Shown here one piece after another: positions 18,396 through 29,049 of a DNA stretch of 64,000 bases. Within the stretch, counting starts at the first letter, position 1. Each line of letters starts with the position of its first letter. The notes under the pieces are model-generated. The model was given only the letters and a program-made list of their open reading frames with translations, did no database searches and had not been told where the DNA came from. Source of the stretch: Gammaproteobacteria bacterium. GTDB taxonomy: Bacteria > Pseudomonadota > Gammaproteobacteria > Arenicellales > Poriferihabitantaceae. The stretch lies in NCBI GenBank assembly GCA_024644945.1, contig JAHEGU010000011.1:1-64000 (forward strand), in the 5' to 3' direction. The position numbers and the translations under genes were made by a program.

Positions 18396-20186
18396 GTGTC
18401 AGAAGCCTATCCGATCATTGATCACCAATACGATGTAGTCGTCGTTGGCGCCGGTGGCGCAGGCCTGCGCGCGACCTTCGGAATGGCGGTAGAGGGATTG
18501 AGCACTGCGTGTATTACCAAGCTGTTTCCTACTAGAAGTCACACCGTAGCGGCCCAAGGAGGGATGAGTGCCGCCCTTGGCAACAACGGTGAAGATGACT
18601 GGCGCTGGCATATGTACGACACCGTTAAAGGCTCGGATTGGCTTGGTGATCAGGATTCTATTGAGTATATGTGTCGTGAAGCGCCTGATGCGGTTATTGA
18701 GCTGGAACACTATGGAGTGCCATTCTCGCGCACACCGGAAGGAAAGATTTATCAGCGTGCCTTTGGCGGCATGACCACTCATTTCGGCGAGGGTCAGGCT
18801 CAACGGACCTGCGCCGCCGCAGATCGCACCGGTCATGCAATTCTGCACACGTTGTACCAACAGTCATTAAAGCACAAGGCAGAGTTTTTTATCGAGTACT
18901 TTGCCATTGATCTGATAATGGAGAATGGTGAATGTCGGGGCGTAATGGCCTGGGATCTCGACACGGGAGAGTTGCACCGATTTGCAGCCAAACTGGTAGT
19001 TTTAGCGACCGGGGGCTATGGCCGCAGCTATTTTTCCGCAACCTCGGCTCATAGTTGTACCGGAGATGGAGGCGGTATGGTATTGCGCGCTGGATTACCG
19101 CTGCAGGACATGGAGTTTACTCAGTTCCATCCTACTGGAATATACGGAGCAGGGTGCCTGATTACCGAAGGGGCCCGAGGTGAAGGCGGTTATTTAACCA
19201 ATTCCAAGGGTGAGCGGTTTATGGAACGCTATGCACCCAATGCCAAGGACCTTGCTTCCAGGGATGTAGTGAGTCGGTCGATGACCCTTGAGATTCGAGC
19301 CGGGTTAGGCGTGGGGGAGGAAGCCGACCATATCCATCTTCACTTAGAGCATCTTGGGCCGGAAGTACTTGCGGAGCGGCTTCCTGGCATATCGGAGTCG
19401 GCAAGAATTTTTGCCGGGGTTGACGTCACGCGTGAGCCCATCCCGGTTTTGCCAACGGTACACTACAACATGGGTGGGATTCAGACCAATATGTATGGGG
19501 AGGTGGTTACCCTAGAAGATGGCAATCCGGAAACCGTTGTACCTGGGTTGATGGCTATTGGAGAGGCTGCTTGTGTGTCGGTGCATGGAGCCAATCGACT
19601 CGGATCCAATTCATTGTTAGATATTGTTGTATTCGGTCGTGCTGCCGCACATAGAGCCCGGGATTTAATCAAGCCAGGCGAAGGCCGAGTGCGTCTCAGG
19701 CCCGAGGCGGGAAATCATATTGTGGACCGGTTTGACAGACTGCGTTACTCAGCAGGAACATCACCTACGTCTGAGATACGGCTCGATATGCAGAAAACCA
19801 TGCAGAATTACTGCGCCGTGTTTCGTACGGGTGAAGTGATGCGTGAAGGGATTGAAAAACTGGAGAAAACTTGCGGCAGGTTCAACGATATTGGGATCAC
19901 TGATAGATCAATGGTCTGGAATACTGATTTAGTCGAAACTCTTGAACTGGAAAATCTTCTTGAGCAGTCAAAAGTATCCATCTATTCTGCTGAGAACCGG
20001 GAGGAGAGTCGAGGTGCCCATGCACGGGAAGATTTTCCCGATCGAGATGACGAAAAATGGATGAAACATTCTTTGATCTGGCTGGATGAACTAGGAAACA
20101 AGCCGAATATTGATTATCGCCCTGTCCATAATTTTACCCTGACCGATGAGGTCGAATATATTAAACCTAAAAAGCGGGTCTATTAA
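18396..20186 (+). CDS. sdhA: Succinate dehydrogenase flavoprotein subunit
   Basis: 596 residues. Oxidises succinate to fumarate with covalently bound FAD. The dinucleotide fold [12 protein letters not shown] is at the N-terminus, the FAD-linking His is in [11 protein letters not shown], and substrate-site segments [20 protein letters not shown] and [13 protein letters not shown] are present. The start is GTG. FAD attachment to the His is assisted in this family by SdhE, encoded downstream. Confidence 0.98.
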   Translation: MSEAYPIIDHQYDVVVVGAGGAGLRATFGMAVEGLSTACITKLFPTRSHTVAAQGGMSAALGNNGEDDWRWHMYDTVKGSDWLGDQDSIEYMCREAPDAVIELEHYGVPFSRTPEGKIYQRAFGGMTTHFGEGQAQRTCAAADRTGHAILHTLYQQSLKHKAEFFIEYFAIDLIMENGECRGVMAWDLDTGELHRFAAKLVVLATGGYGRSYFSATSAHSCTGDGGGMVLRAGLPLQDMEFTQFHPTGIYGAGCLITEGARGEGGYLTNSKGERFMERYAPNAKDLASRDVVSRSMTLEIRAGLGVGEEADHIHLHLEHLGPEVLAERLPGISESARIFAGVDVTREPIPVLPTVHYNMGGIQTNMYGEVVTLEDGNPETVVPGLMAIGEAACVSVHGANRLGSNSLLDIVVFGRAAAHRARDLIKPGEGRVRLRPEAGNHIVDRFDRLRYSAGTSPTSEIRLDMQKTMQNYCAVFRTGEVMREGIEKLEKTCGRFNDIGITDRSMVWNTDLVETLELENLLEQSKVSIYSAENREESRGAHAREDFPDRDDEKWMKHSLIWLDELGNKPNIDYRPVHNFTLTDEVEYIKPKKRVY

Positions 20187-20191
20187 ATACC

Positions 20192-20965
20192 ATGGCAGAA
20201 TTTACATTACCGGCAAACTCGCGGATTAGTAGCGGCAAGCGTCATAAAGATCCGAGTAACGGGCGATTGCGCAGTGTAAAGGTGTACAGATGGGATCCCG
20301 ATAGTGGCGAGAATCCCCGGCTGGATACTTATGAAGTCGATATGGACGCATGTGGGCCGATGGTTCTAGACGTTCTAATTAGAATTAAGAACAATATTGA
20401 CAGCACGCTTACATTTCGCAGATCCTGTCGTGAAGGGATATGTGGTTCGTGTGCGATGAATATTAATGGCATCAATACTCTTGCCTGTACACAATCTGCT
20501 GTGGAAATAGATGGTGATATCAACATTTATCCGTTGCCTCACATGTCAGTGATCAAGGATCTGGTTCCTGATCTGAATAACTTTTACGCGCAATACGCTT
20601 CGATCAAACCCTGGCTTCAGTCCGACAGTCCAGCACCGGACAGAGAAAGACTGCAGTCCGAGCAGGATCGATCAAAACTAGACGGTCTCTATGAATGTAT
20701 CCTGTGCGCATGCTGCTCCACCAGCTGTCCTAGTTACTGGTGGAACAGCGATAAATATCTGGGTCCAGCAGCACTGCTACAGGCAAATCGTTGGATTGCT
20801 GACAGTCGTGACGATTCGACCGGTGAAAGACTCGATGAACTTGACGACGCCTTCAAGTTGTATCGGTGTCATACAATAATGAACTGTACCAATGCCTGTC
20901 CCAAGGGATTGAATCCAGCCAAGGCGATTTCTGACATCAAAAAAACCATCATCAGTAGAAAATAA
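20192..20965 (+). CDS. sdhB: Succinate dehydrogenase iron-sulfur subunit
   Basis: 257 residues. The [2Fe-2S] ligands are in [21 protein letters not shown]; the [4Fe-4S] and [3Fe-4S] ligands are in [12 protein letters not shown] and [17 protein letters not shown]. It passes electrons from SdhA to quinone. It follows sdhA by five bases and ends in the typical AISDIKKTI tail. Confidence 0.98.
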   Translation: MAEFTLPANSRISSGKRHKDPSNGRLRSVKVYRWDPDSGENPRLDTYEVDMDACGPMVLDVLIRIKNNIDSTLTFRRSCREGICGSCAMNINGINTLACTQSAVEIDGDINIYPLPHMSVIKDLVPDLNNFYAQYASIKPWLQSDSPAPDRERLQSEQDRSKLDGLYECILCACCSTSCPSYWWNSDKYLGPAALLQANRWIADSRDDSTGERLDELDDAFKLYRCHTIMNCTNACPKGLNPAKAISDIKKTIISRK

Positions 20966-21002
20966 GTCAGCAACATAAACAACCTTAAACCAGGTCTACA
21001 CG

Positions 21003-21242
21003 TTGCCTGATTTCGATATTAAAAGGGTGCTATGGCGCTGTCGAAGAGGCACTAAGGAGTTAGATTTGATACTTGGTAAATTTGCTGAGAGCAGGTATCA
21101 ATTTCTAGACCAATCTCTTAAGAAGCAATTTAACAAGCTTCTTGAAATGCAGGACCCGGTGCTCATCGAGTGGCTGTGTCTTGGACAGGAGCCTGTAAAA
21201 GAATACAAGGAAATAGTATCAAAGATACTCGAAAGCAAATAG
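21003..21242 (+). CDS. sdhE: FAD assembly factor SdhE
   Basis: 79 residues with the family RGxxE motif in WRCRRGTKELDLIL, followed by FxxLLEMQDPVLIEWL. SdhE binds SdhA and promotes covalent flavinylation. It follows sdhB by 37 bases. The start codon is TTG; there is no usable ATG. Paired with ygfX downstream, as in enterobacteria. Confidence 0.93.
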   Translation: MPDFDIKRVLWRCRRGTKELDLILGKFAESRYQFLDQSLKKQFNKLLEMQDPVLIEWLCLGQEPVKEYKEIVSKILESK

Positions 21243-21366
21243 TTTTGAGATTGCGGCGCCTAACAATTTGATTCGAATCAGTAATTTGAGTTAAAAAATG
21301 GTACGCTAAGCGATCACGAACTGCATAAAAACGCGATCATGGATTGGATCTGCGTGGAGGTTGATC

Positions 21367-21780
21367 ATGGACTGTCGATTCTGTTTTCCGGTAAAGATTG
21401 ATCTGGACCACCGGGATTATTTGAAATTTTTTATAGTTGGTCTGCACTTTTCTAGTTTTTCAATATTGCTGATTTCAATAGGTCAATTTTGGGGCTTTCT
21501 GGCTCTTGGTGGTGCGATGGTTTCATTGCGCTATTATTTTGAGCAGCAAAATACAATTAACAAATACGATGAATTGCAAGGACTAGGTGTAAATCAATGG
21601 CAACTTGTCCGTTGGGATGGACAGACATGTTCTGTGCATCTAGAACAGATAGCCATAATTGGTCCGTTCCTGATAATAAAGCTGAAGCGCTATGGTGAGT
21701 CCATTAGCTGGGTGACAACTGCAGCCTGCCAATCTAAACATCACTGGCACAAAATGCGAGTTTTGGCGAGATTCAATTAG
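21367..21780 (+). CDS. ygfX: YgfX/CptA-like membrane protein
   Basis: 137 residues. Two membrane helices lie near residues 20-40 and 42-56, followed by a short soluble domain with a WQLVRWDG...I..P.L..I pattern typical of YgfX. In E. coli ygfX follows sdhE (ygfY) and has been studied as a membrane partner of that system. A GGAGG at 21356-21360 is six bases from ATG 21367, which decides the start against TTG 21361. The last four bases overlap the convergent nadB gene. Confidence 0.72.
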   Translation: MDCRFCFPVKIDLDHRDYLKFFIVGLHFSSFSILLISIGQFWGFLALGGAMVSLRYYFEQQNTINKYDELQGLGVNQWQLVRWDGQTCSVHLEQIAIIGPFLIIKLKRYGESISWVTTAACQSKHHWHKMRVLARFN

Positions 21781-23402
21781 ACCAGGGATGAGTCCGGAGT
21801 TAAGATCGATTCCAGCGCAGGAGTCGATTCATCCGACTCAGGATAATCTCGCGTCGTGTGCAGCCCCCGACTTTCTTTGCGCATCATGGCGCAGCGGACC
21901 GTTAGTTCAGCAACCTGGACCAGATTGCGTAGTTCGATCAGGTCATTACTAATTCGGAAATTGCTGTAGAACTCCCGAATTTCATCTTTGAGTAATAGTA
22001 TTCTGTTTAGTGCTCTGGCAAGTCGTTTGTCGGTGCGCACGATACCGACATAATCCCACATACATCTTCTCAGCTCGTCCCAGTTATGGGACACCACAAT
22101 TCTTTCATCTGGGTCAGTAACCTGACTTTCATCCCATCCTGGAAGTGGTGGAATGTTTTCGAATTCAGATATACGCTCGGCAATCTGACCAGCCGCTGAT
22201 TGAGCAAAAACGAGACATTCCAGTAATGAGTTGCTGGCCAGTCTGTTAGCGCCATGCAGTCCCGTATAGCTGGTTTCACCGACAGCATAAAGGTTGGAAA
22301 TGTCGCTCTGACCTTTGAGATCGGTGATGACGCCACCACATGTATAGTGAGCAGCGGGCACTACCGGAACAGGTTGTTTGGTCATGTCGAGGCCAAATTC
22401 AAGGCATCTAGCGGAGATTGTCGGAAAGTGTTTATGGATGAATTCAGCAGGCTTGTGGCTGATATCGAGGAATACACAATCGTGTCCGCCCCGCTTCATC
22501 TCAAAATCGATGGTGCGCGCTACGATATCTCGCGGCGCTAACTCGGCTCGCTCATCATACTTCGTCATAAAACGAGTCCCATCCGCGAGCAGTAACTTCC
22601 CCCCTTCACCACGAACTGCTTCAGAGATCAAAAACGATTTGGCGTGAGGATGATATAAACAGGTTGGATGGAACTGCACAAATTCCATATTAGCTACGCG
22701 ACAGCCAGCACGCCAGGCCATGGCAATTCCGTCGCCGGTCGAGGTATCTGGGTTACTGGTATACAAATAAACTTTACTGGCACCTCCTGTTGCTAGCACC
22801 ATATGCTGGCAGGGAAGAGTGACCGTGCGGTTGCCCTCAATATCGTGAACGTAAACACCCAGGACGCGATTGTCACCGGGCTTTCCAAGTTTGTGTGAAG
22901 TAATCAGGTCGATCGCAATATGGTTTTCTAGGAGTGTGATTTTGGGGTGGCGCCTAACGATTTGTTCCAATGTGCGTTCAACGGCTTCCCCTGTAGCGTC
23001 CGCGGCGTGGATGATTCGGCGGTGGCTATGTCCACCTTCCTGGGTAAGATGATATTCGTTTTCGCCCAGTTCGTCCGACAGGCTGAAACTAACGCCACGA
23101 TCGATCAACCACTTGATTGAATCCGGGGCATGTCTAATAACGAATTCCACCGCCTCATCCTGACATAGTCCCGCACCAGCAATATGAGTGTCACTGATAT
23201 GCGATTGGAAGGAGTCTTCTTCTGTCAGTACCGCGGCAATCCCTCCCTGCGCATATCGAGTCGAGCCCTCGCCGAGTTCCGTTTTTGCCAGAATAGTGAC
23301 TTTGATGCCCCGATCGGCGAGATGTAATGCTAAAGAAAGCCCGGCCAGTCCACCACCAATTACAATGACAGGGTGGTTTGGGTATTCTTTTTGTTTAGAC
23401 AT
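21777..23402 (-). CDS. nadB: L-aspartate oxidase
   Basis: 541 residues from ATG 23402. Oxidises L-aspartate to iminoaspartate with FAD as the first step of NAD synthesis. Visible are the N-terminal [20 protein letters not shown] fold, [43 protein letters not shown] and [15 protein letters not shown], with [10 protein letters not shown] at the C-terminus. The frame is open up to 23441, but homologues begin a few residues before the Rossmann strand. It is an sdhA paralogue family, yet lies convergent to the sdh operon with a four-base tail overlap. Confidence 0.95.
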   Translation of the reverse strand: MSKQKEYPNHPVIVIGGGLAGLSLALHLADRGIKVTILAKTELGEGSTRYAQGGIAAVLTEEDSFQSHISDTHIAGAGLCQDEAVEFVIRHAPDSIKWLIDRGVSFSLSDELGENEYHLTQEGGHSHRRIIHAADATGEAVERTLEQIVRRHPKITLLENHIAIDLITSHKLGKPGDNRVLGVYVHDIEGNRTVTLPCQHMVLATGGASKVYLYTSNPDTSTGDGIAMAWRAGCRVANMEFVQFHPTCLYHPHAKSFLISEAVRGEGGKLLLADGTRFMTKYDERAELAPRDIVARTIDFEMKRGGHDCVFLDISHKPAEFIHKHFPTISARCLEFGLDMTKQPVPVVPAAHYTCGGVITDLKGQSDISNLYAVGETSYTGLHGANRLASNSLLECLVFAQSAAGQIAERISEFENIPPLPGWDESQVTDPDERIVVSHNWDELRRCMWDYVGIVRTDKRLARALNRILLLKDEIREFYSNFRISNDLIELRNLVQVAELTVRCAMMRKESRGLHTTRDYPESDESTPALESILTPDSSLV

Positions 23403-23518
23403 AGCTGAATTATCGCAGATTTCAATTCGGTGTGAGATCATTCAACCACAGACCTAAAACCTTTAATGCAGAATCGACGTGCTCTAAAATTGAATCAGAC
23501 ATCAATTGGGGAATGAGG

Positions 23519-24259
23519 ATGAAGTTTTTAGTGTTCCAACATATAGCATGTGAACATCCTGGGATCTTTAGGGACTTGATGCATGCTGACGATGTTAAAT
23601 GGGATGCAGTACAGTTAGATGAAGGTGGGCAGATACCGCCTTTTGATGGTTATGATGCCTTGCTCGTTATGGGTGGGCCAATGGATGTGTGGCAGCAGCA
23701 GGAGCATCCGTGGTTGGCTGCAGAAATTGATGCGATCGCCCGCTGGGTGAGATCTGGCAGACCTTACCTTGGCTTTTGCCTTGGTCATCAGTTGCTTGCG
23801 ATGGCTCTTGGAGGGCAGGTTGGACCATCTGTAATCCCAGAAATTGGGGTGCTTGAAGTGAAACTTACAGATCTTGGAAGCAATCATTGGTTTTTTAACA
23901 ACTGTCAGGAGCGAATCATGTCCTTGCAGTGGCACTCAGCTGAGATCACAGAACTACCGGAGGGGGGCAAGATACTCGCGCGGTCGGAAGCGTGTAAAGT
24001 TAATGCAATGGCTTGGGGAGATGTCGCGGTCTCGGTACAATTTCATGTTGAGCTCACTGAAAACACCGTTTCCGAATGGGGCGAAGTTCCGGTTTACGCT
24101 TCGGCCCTCGAAACAGCAATGGGAGAAAGCGCACTGGGAAATATGAAAGCGCTAGCGGATCAACATATGGCGGAGTTTAATAGAGTTTCGGCTATCCTAT
24201 ACAGAAACTTCTGTGATCGAGTGAAAAATCGATTGCAGGTTCCTGCAGGCGCGACGTGA
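23519..24259 (+). CDS. Class I glutamine amidotransferase
   Basis: 246 residues from ATG 23519, which has GGGGA seven bases upstream. This is a free-standing glutaminase domain like that of GMP synthase: oxyanion strand LLVMGGPMDVW, nucleophile Cys in FCLGHQLLA, and His/Glu in VQFHVELT. No synthetase partner is fused or adjacent, so its acceptor is unknown; a role in freeing ammonia from glutamine or a gamma-glutamyl compound is plausible. It ends by overlapping hslO (GTGA), suggesting one transcript. Confidence 0.85.
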   Translation: MKFLVFQHIACEHPGIFRDLMHADDVKWDAVQLDEGGQIPPFDGYDALLVMGGPMDVWQQQEHPWLAAEIDAIARWVRSGRPYLGFCLGHQLLAMALGGQVGPSVIPEIGVLEVKLTDLGSNHWFFNNCQERIMSLQWHSAEITELPEGGKILARSEACKVNAMAWGDVAVSVQFHVELTENTVSEWGEVPVYASALETAMGESALGNMKALADQHMAEFNRVSAILYRNFCDRVKNRLQVPAGAT

Positions 24260-25128
24260 CCGAAGTTTCGCGAGATAGCTGCCATCGATTTATTTTTGAC
24301 CACAGCGGAATTCGAGGTCAGATTGTATCGCTGTCAGGTAGCGTTAAAACTGCACTTGAACATAAAAACTATCCTGAACCACTTTCATCACTACTTGGGC
24401 AGGCCATGACCGCAGCCGCTTTGCTCGCGGATACGATAAAAATGGAAGGCTCGCTGATATTGCAGGTTCAAGGGGATGGCCCCGTGAATACCCTCGTTGC
24501 TCAGGCTACGGATGATGGAGATTTGCGCGGTATGATTCATTGTGCTGAGGGAGTCGTTGTGCCCAATAATTTTCGCGGACTGGTAGGTGATGGTAAATTA
24601 GTATTGACTATCGATGCTAGTGGCAACGAACGTTATCAGGGTGTCGTAGCCATAGAAGGTGGTAATCTAGCCGAGGCAATCGAATATTACTTCGATCAGT
24701 CGGAGCAATTACCGACTCGCGTCTGGTTGTCGTCAAGCGGACAACGCGCTGGGGGTATTTTACTGCAGAAGAATCCCGGCGAATACGAGGAGTGGTTTAA
24801 GTGGGATCACCTTGTGGCGCTTACCCATACTGTTTCTGAAACTGAACTCGTAGAGCTGGAACCGGTGGATCTAATTCACCGGTTGTATCATCAAGAGTCT
24901 ATTACTGTTTATCGACCTGTCATGCTTCGTTTTCGTTGCGGGTGTTCGCGGCAGAAAATCGAATCAGTATTAATTCAATTGGATCAGTCGGAAATTGAGC
25001 AGATTGCTGAAGATTCAGGAGAAGTCAGCGTCGAATGTGAGTTTTGTAATCAGAAATATGACTTCGATGCGGTGGATATTTCAGCGTTATTCAGAGCCAC
25101 CAATGTGGTACCGGAACTACGGCAATAA
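24256..25128 (+). CDS. hslO: Redox-regulated chaperone Hsp33
   Basis: 290 residues. Holdase chaperone switched on by oxidation and zinc release. The C-terminal zinc site is present as RFRCGCS and CEFCNQKYDF, the expected C-x-C and C-x2-C pair. The N-terminal domain shows LGQAMTAAALLADT and QATDDGDLRGM. The start is GTG overlapping the upstream stop. Confidence 0.96.
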   Translation: MTEVSRDSCHRFIFDHSGIRGQIVSLSGSVKTALEHKNYPEPLSSLLGQAMTAAALLADTIKMEGSLILQVQGDGPVNTLVAQATDDGDLRGMIHCAEGVVVPNNFRGLVGDGKLVLTIDASGNERYQGVVAIEGGNLAEAIEYYFDQSEQLPTRVWLSSSGQRAGGILLQKNPGEYEEWFKWDHLVALTHTVSETELVELEPVDLIHRLYHQESITVYRPVMLRFRCGCSRQKIESVLIQLDQSEIEQIAEDSGEVSVECEFCNQKYDFDAVDISALFRATNVVPELRQ

Positions 25129-25315
25129 ATATGGGTGATGGAATGTCGCCGGTGAGGCTTTCAAATTATTGAAAACCAATATTCTGATGTTTCCCGGACT
25201 TTCGAGAAGATTATTTGGTTCTAAAAAAATCTCATTTCCAAATAACACAATATGCAGAAAATATTACTGTCTATATGCTACTCTTGCGGCCATGAAGTAA
25301 ATTTATGTTTTTGAA

Positions 25316-25801
25316 GTGCCACATAAAGAAAAAATATCGCTTGACCAGGTAGACCGTAAAATCCTTCATTTTCTGCAACGGGATGCCAGCATTACTATCA
25401 AGGAGCTGGCGGAAAAGGTGCATCTGTCACCCACCCCATGCTGGAAGAGAATCCAGCGAATGGAGGAAAACGGGGTAATCCGCTCGCGGGTAGTGTTACT
25501 CGATCCAGATAAGGTCGAAGCAGGAATTACCGTATTTTTGGCCATTAAGACTGATAAACATAACGCCGATTGGAGCCAAAAATTTTCTGAAGTGATGTCC
25601 TCATTTCCTGAAATCGTCGAAATTTATCGAATGAGCGGCGAAGTAGACTACCTAGTGCGCATTGTCGTACCGGACATACCGGCCTATGATGCCCTGTATA
25701 AAAACATCATTGGAAAGATCGCCTTGACCGATATGACCTCAATGTTTGCGATGGAACAGATGAAATACACCACAGCGCTGCCGGTATTGGAGCAGGAGTA
25801 G
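25316..25801 (+). CDS. Lrp/AsnC family transcriptional regulator
   Basis: 161 residues. The N-terminal helix-turn-helix is DQVDRKILHFLQRDASITIKELAEKVHLSPTPCWKRI (about 9-45), and the C-terminal RAM effector domain contains FPEIVEIYRMSGEVDYLVRIVV. The family senses amino acids as octamers and often controls catabolic genes. The start is GTG. The 180-base upstream spacer is A/T-rich, compatible with autoregulation, but I see no defined operator. Target not predictable. Confidence 0.9.
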   Translation: MPHKEKISLDQVDRKILHFLQRDASITIKELAEKVHLSPTPCWKRIQRMEENGVIRSRVVLLDPDKVEAGITVFLAIKTDKHNADWSQKFSEVMSSFPEIVEIYRMSGEVDYLVRIVVPDIPAYDALYKNIIGKIALTDMTSMFAMEQMKYTTALPVLEQE

Positions 25802-26123
25802 GCGGATTTTTCGCGAGTTACATGTGGAATCTTGCTGCTATTTATGTAATATTTATCGCCTAATAACAATAACTATTTATTCCAAGAGGTTGTATTCCGG
25901 TGTTTTTTTCCTCGGGATCGGTCTCCAAATAAGCAAAATCCGCGGTTATTCGTGCGGAATTATGGGGGGCAGACGTCGGACAATATATCGACAGCCATAG
26001 ATACAATCCGAGCGACGATGCCGATCGCCCAAGATCAGCAAGAAGATCTTTAGCGATAATCGGTACCGCTCGATTGACCAGTCCGGCACTCGCAGGGTGC
26101 GTACATTACGAAACACTCTAAAT
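25802..26123. other. 322-base spacer without a convincing gene
   Basis: Several short frames run through it on both strands, none with a start, ribosome site or recognisable protein. The frame of the next gene is open back to a GTG at 26097, so the true non-coding length may be 295 bases. No terminator or repeat stands out. Confidence 0.4.
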
Positions 26124-26627
26124 ATGGCAGAAAACCAAATCCTTGATGTGATTTCTCAGTATCTGGCTTCTGAGCAAACGGGTACGATCATGGCGGTTTT
26201 TGAGGACAATAGCCTCGGTAGATTCTATGTGGTAAGCGGTGTTTTAGCCACGGCGCGCTACCGAAACAAGGAAGGGCGCGAAGCTGTCAATGTGGCAAAG
26301 AACGTTGCAGTGACCTCTGCTAGATTCCATGAAAATGCCGATTTGGTCAGATCTGGGGATTTAATTGATGGAATTGCGTTACCTCAAACCCCTTCAAACA
26401 AACCGCCACCGGTTCAACCGATAGGGCCGCAACTGACCAATGTTATGAGGGCCGGTGTTGTTGAATTGCTAATGGACTATGTTGGACCCGTGGCGCCATT
26501 AATTGTGTCTGATTTGCCGGATACAATTGATATTGAATCCGCTCTGGACCAATTGGCCAGCGAAATAGATGACGCCAAATCCGCGGCAGAATTCGTGCGC
26601 ACAGCCCGCAGCATAACTCTCCGATAG
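26124..26627 (+). CDS. Uncharacterised two-domain protein (DUF4388/DUF8082-like)
   Basis: 167 residues from ATG 26124; GTG 26097 is an alternative start. The N-terminal part (ISQYLASEQTGTIMAVF...GRFYVVSGVLATARYRN) resembles the small DUF4388/PATAN-type domains of bacterial signalling proteins that sense ligands or relay signals. A Pro-rich linker follows. The C-terminal helical segment (VVELLMDYVGPVAPLIV...ALDQLASEI) resembles the helical domain that trails some bacterial Ser/Thr kinases and regulators, with its L-x-x-Y-x-GP-x-A motif. No kinase or receiver is nearby. A signalling role is an inference from domain resemblance only. Confidence 0.5.
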   Translation: MAENQILDVISQYLASEQTGTIMAVFEDNSLGRFYVVSGVLATARYRNKEGREAVNVAKNVAVTSARFHENADLVRSGDLIDGIALPQTPSNKPPPVQPIGPQLTNVMRAGVVELLMDYVGPVAPLIVSDLPDTIDIESALDQLASEIDDAKSAAEFVRTARSITLR

Positions 26628-26759
26628 GTTCCGATTAAAATATCCTAATTCCGGCGAATTAGAAGCTAAAATTCACCAATTCGCGCATAACCTCCCGAAT
26701 CTGGACATTAAATCGCGTGCAATGCGATAATGGCGCATCACCCGCCGCTACATTTCTCT

Positions 26760-27206
26760 ATGTCGAAACTGCTTGTTCTCCACGGACCGAACCTGAACCT
26801 GCTTGGCGCTAGAGAGCCGGCTCACTATGGAACCGTGCAACTTGATGATATCAATAGGCATCTAGGCGCAGTGGCTAAGAGCCACAAGGTCACGATCGAG
26901 TGCCGCCAAAGCAATGCTGAGCATGAGATAGTTGAATGGATTCAGCACGCTGGGTCCGAGGGCATAGATTTCATCATTATTAATCCAGCGGCTTTTACCC
27001 ATACCAGTGTGGCGATACGGGACGCGCTTGCCGCAGTGGCAATACCGTTCATAGAGGTGCACCTTTCGAACGTACATCGCCGAGAAAATTTCCGCCATCA
27101 TTCTTACGTTTCGGATATTGCTGAGGGTGTAATCACTGGTTTGGGCGCACAGGGATATGAGTTTGCAGTATTGGGCGCCATAAAGTACCTGTCGACGCAT
27201 GAATGA
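26760..27206 (+). CDS. aroQ: 3-dehydroquinate dehydratase, type II
   Basis: 148 residues. Catalyses the third step of the shikimate pathway. The N-terminal [21 protein letters not shown] contains the catalytic Tyr region; [19 protein letters not shown] and [16 protein letters not shown]-type segments (here ENFRHHSY) hold the catalytic His and substrate contacts. The start at ATG 26760 gives the usual [11 protein letters not shown] opening; an in-frame ATG 26730 would add ten residues. It precedes accB-accC, the standard aroQ-accB-accC order. Confidence 0.96.
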   Translation: MSKLLVLHGPNLNLLGAREPAHYGTVQLDDINRHLGAVAKSHKVTIECRQSNAEHEIVEWIQHAGSEGIDFIIINPAAFTHTSVAIRDALAAVAIPFIEVHLSNVHRRENFRHHSYVSDIAEGVITGLGAQGYEFAVLGAIKYLSTHE

Positions 27207-27230
27207 CAATTTTAAATATTTGGAGCAATT

Positions 27231-27689
27231 GTGGATCTCAGAAAAGTAAAAAAGCTAATCGAATTGCTCGAGGAATCAGCGTTGGTTGAAATGGAAATAA
27301 CCGAGGGTGACAATACTATTCGCCTGAGTCGTTCAAATGTCGTAGCAACTCCAGTTATGCAGCAGGCGACTACCCCGGTTCAATCGGCCGAACCCGTCAC
27401 GAACCCAGATGCATTGCAACCGGGCCCAAACCAAGACGCAGCTAATGAATCCGATGGTACGTTAGTGGAATCACCGATGGTTGGCACATATTACGATGCG
27501 CCATCGCCAGACACCGATTCTTTTGTCAAAGTCGGGTCCAGGGTGAGGGCGGGTGATACGCTTTGTATCATCGAGGCGATGAAAACATTTAACCAGATCG
27601 AAGCGGAGATGGACGGTACAGTTAAGGCGATTCACAAGTCCAGTGGGGATCCAGTGGAGTATGGAGAAGCCTTGTTCACGATCGCTTAG
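27231..27689 (+). CDS. accB: Biotin carboxyl carrier protein of acetyl-CoA carboxylase
   Basis: 152 residues. The N-terminal helix [15 protein letters not shown], a Pro/Gln-rich linker (about 40-75) and the biotinyl domain are in order. The biotin-accepting Lys is residue 118 in [12 protein letters not shown]; the family usually has Met where Thr follows the Lys here. The start is GTG with TTTGGAGC just upstream. Confidence 0.96.
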   Translation: MDLRKVKKLIELLEESALVEMEITEGDNTIRLSRSNVVATPVMQQATTPVQSAEPVTNPDALQPGPNQDAANESDGTLVESPMVGTYYDAPSPDTDSFVKVGSRVRAGDTLCIIEAMKTFNQIEAEMDGTVKAIHKSSGDPVEYGEALFTIA

Positions 27690-27697
27690 TCCCGAGT

Positions 27698-29047
27698 ATG
27701 ATCGGAAGCATAGACAAGTTGGTGATAGCCAACCGCGGTGAAATTGCGCTCAGAATTTTAAGGGCCTGCCATCAACTTGGTATTAAGACGGTTGCGCTAT
27801 ATTCCACAGCAGACAGCGATGCAAAGTATGTGCGGCTCGCGGATGAATCTGTTTGTATTGGACCGGCTCAGGCTTCCTCCAGCTATCTGGACATCGCCTC
27901 GGTTATCGCTGCCGCGGAAGTGACCGAAGCGCATGCAATTCACCCTGGTTATGGTTTTCTCTCGGAAAATGCCGATTTTGCTGACCGCGTAGAGCAAAGT
28001 GGTTTCGTTTTTGTCGGCCCTAAGGCGGAAACGATACGCACACTGGGTGACAAGATCTCGGCGATAAAGGTAATGCAGGAAGCCGGCGTGCCGTGTGTAC
28101 CTGGATCGAATGGTCCAGTCCCTGAAAACGGTTTAGAAATCCTGGAGCTGGCGAATCAAATTGGATTTCCACTCATGATAAAGGCAAGTGGCGGGGGGGG
28201 TGGAAAAGGTATGCGCGTTTGCTGGGATCAAAGCGATCTGGTACGGGCGGTACAATTGACTCGAAAGGAAGCGGCGGCGGCTTTTGGTAATGATACAATT
28301 TATATGGAGCGCTTTCTTGAGAATCCTCGGCATATAGAGTTTCAGGTTTTAGCTGATGGTCTGGGTAATGCAATCCATCTCGGAGAACGTGATTGCTCGA
28401 TGCAAAGGCGCCATCAGAAAGTAATTGAAGAAGCACCCGCACCAGGAATTACAGAGCAACAACGTCAAGAGATGGGTGCGAAATGTGTTGAGGCATGCAA
28501 ATACCTAAACTACCGAGGTGCGGGGACTTTTGAGTTTCTATATGAGAATAGTGAGTTCTTTTTTATTGAGGTTAATACTCGTATCCAGGTAGAACATCCT
28601 GTTACGGAAATGATTACCGGTATCGATATACTGCAGGAACAAATTCGAATTGCGGCAGGTGAACCGCTCAGATTTCGCCAGGAACAAATCGGCATTGTAG
28701 GCCATGCATTTGAATGTCGGATAAACGCGGAGGATCCGCAGACGTTTGCGCCGTCTCCAGGGCGTATAACAAACTATCACGTAGCAGGTGGGCCAGGGGT
28801 TAGAGTTGACTCACACGTATACAGTAATTACGTTGTGCCCCCTTACTACGATTCAATGATTGGAAAAGTCATTACTCACGGTATGAATCGAAGTGAGGCA
28901 CTTTCACGTATGAATGGGGCGCTACAAGAAATGGTTATAGACGGCATTAAAACAAACATCCCCTTGCACAGAGAGCTTGTAGTCGATCCGAAATTCGTTG
29001 AGGGTGGACTCGACATACATTATCTGGAAAAAAAGCTGAACCTTTGA
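27698..29047 (+). CDS. accC: Biotin carboxylase of acetyl-CoA carboxylase
   Basis: 449 residues, standard length. Carboxylates biotin on AccB using ATP and bicarbonate. Conserved parts are [29 protein letters not shown], the ATP-grasp glycine loop [32 protein letters not shown] and [18 protein letters not shown]. It follows accB by eight bases, and its stop overlaps the TTG-open frame of prmA. Confidence 0.98.
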   Translation: MIGSIDKLVIANRGEIALRILRACHQLGIKTVALYSTADSDAKYVRLADESVCIGPAQASSSYLDIASVIAAAEVTEAHAIHPGYGFLSENADFADRVEQSGFVFVGPKAETIRTLGDKISAIKVMQEAGVPCVPGSNGPVPENGLEILELANQIGFPLMIKASGGGGGKGMRVCWDQSDLVRAVQLTRKEAAAAFGNDTIYMERFLENPRHIEFQVLADGLGNAIHLGERDCSMQRRHQKVIEEAPAPGITEQQRQEMGAKCVEACKYLNYRGAGTFEFLYENSEFFFIEVNTRIQVEHPVTEMITGIDILQEQIRIAAGEPLRFRQEQIGIVGHAFECRINAEDPQTFAPSPGRITNYHVAGGPGVRVDSHVYSNYVVPPYYDSMIGKVITHGMNRSEALSRMNGALQEMVIDGIKTNIPLHRELVVDPKFVEGGLDIHYLEKKLNL

Positions 29048-29049
29048 GT

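Noticed and set aside
25940-26117. Open frame of about 60 codons before the DUF4388-like gene
   Set aside because: No start codon or ribosome site, and the composition is not clearly coding.
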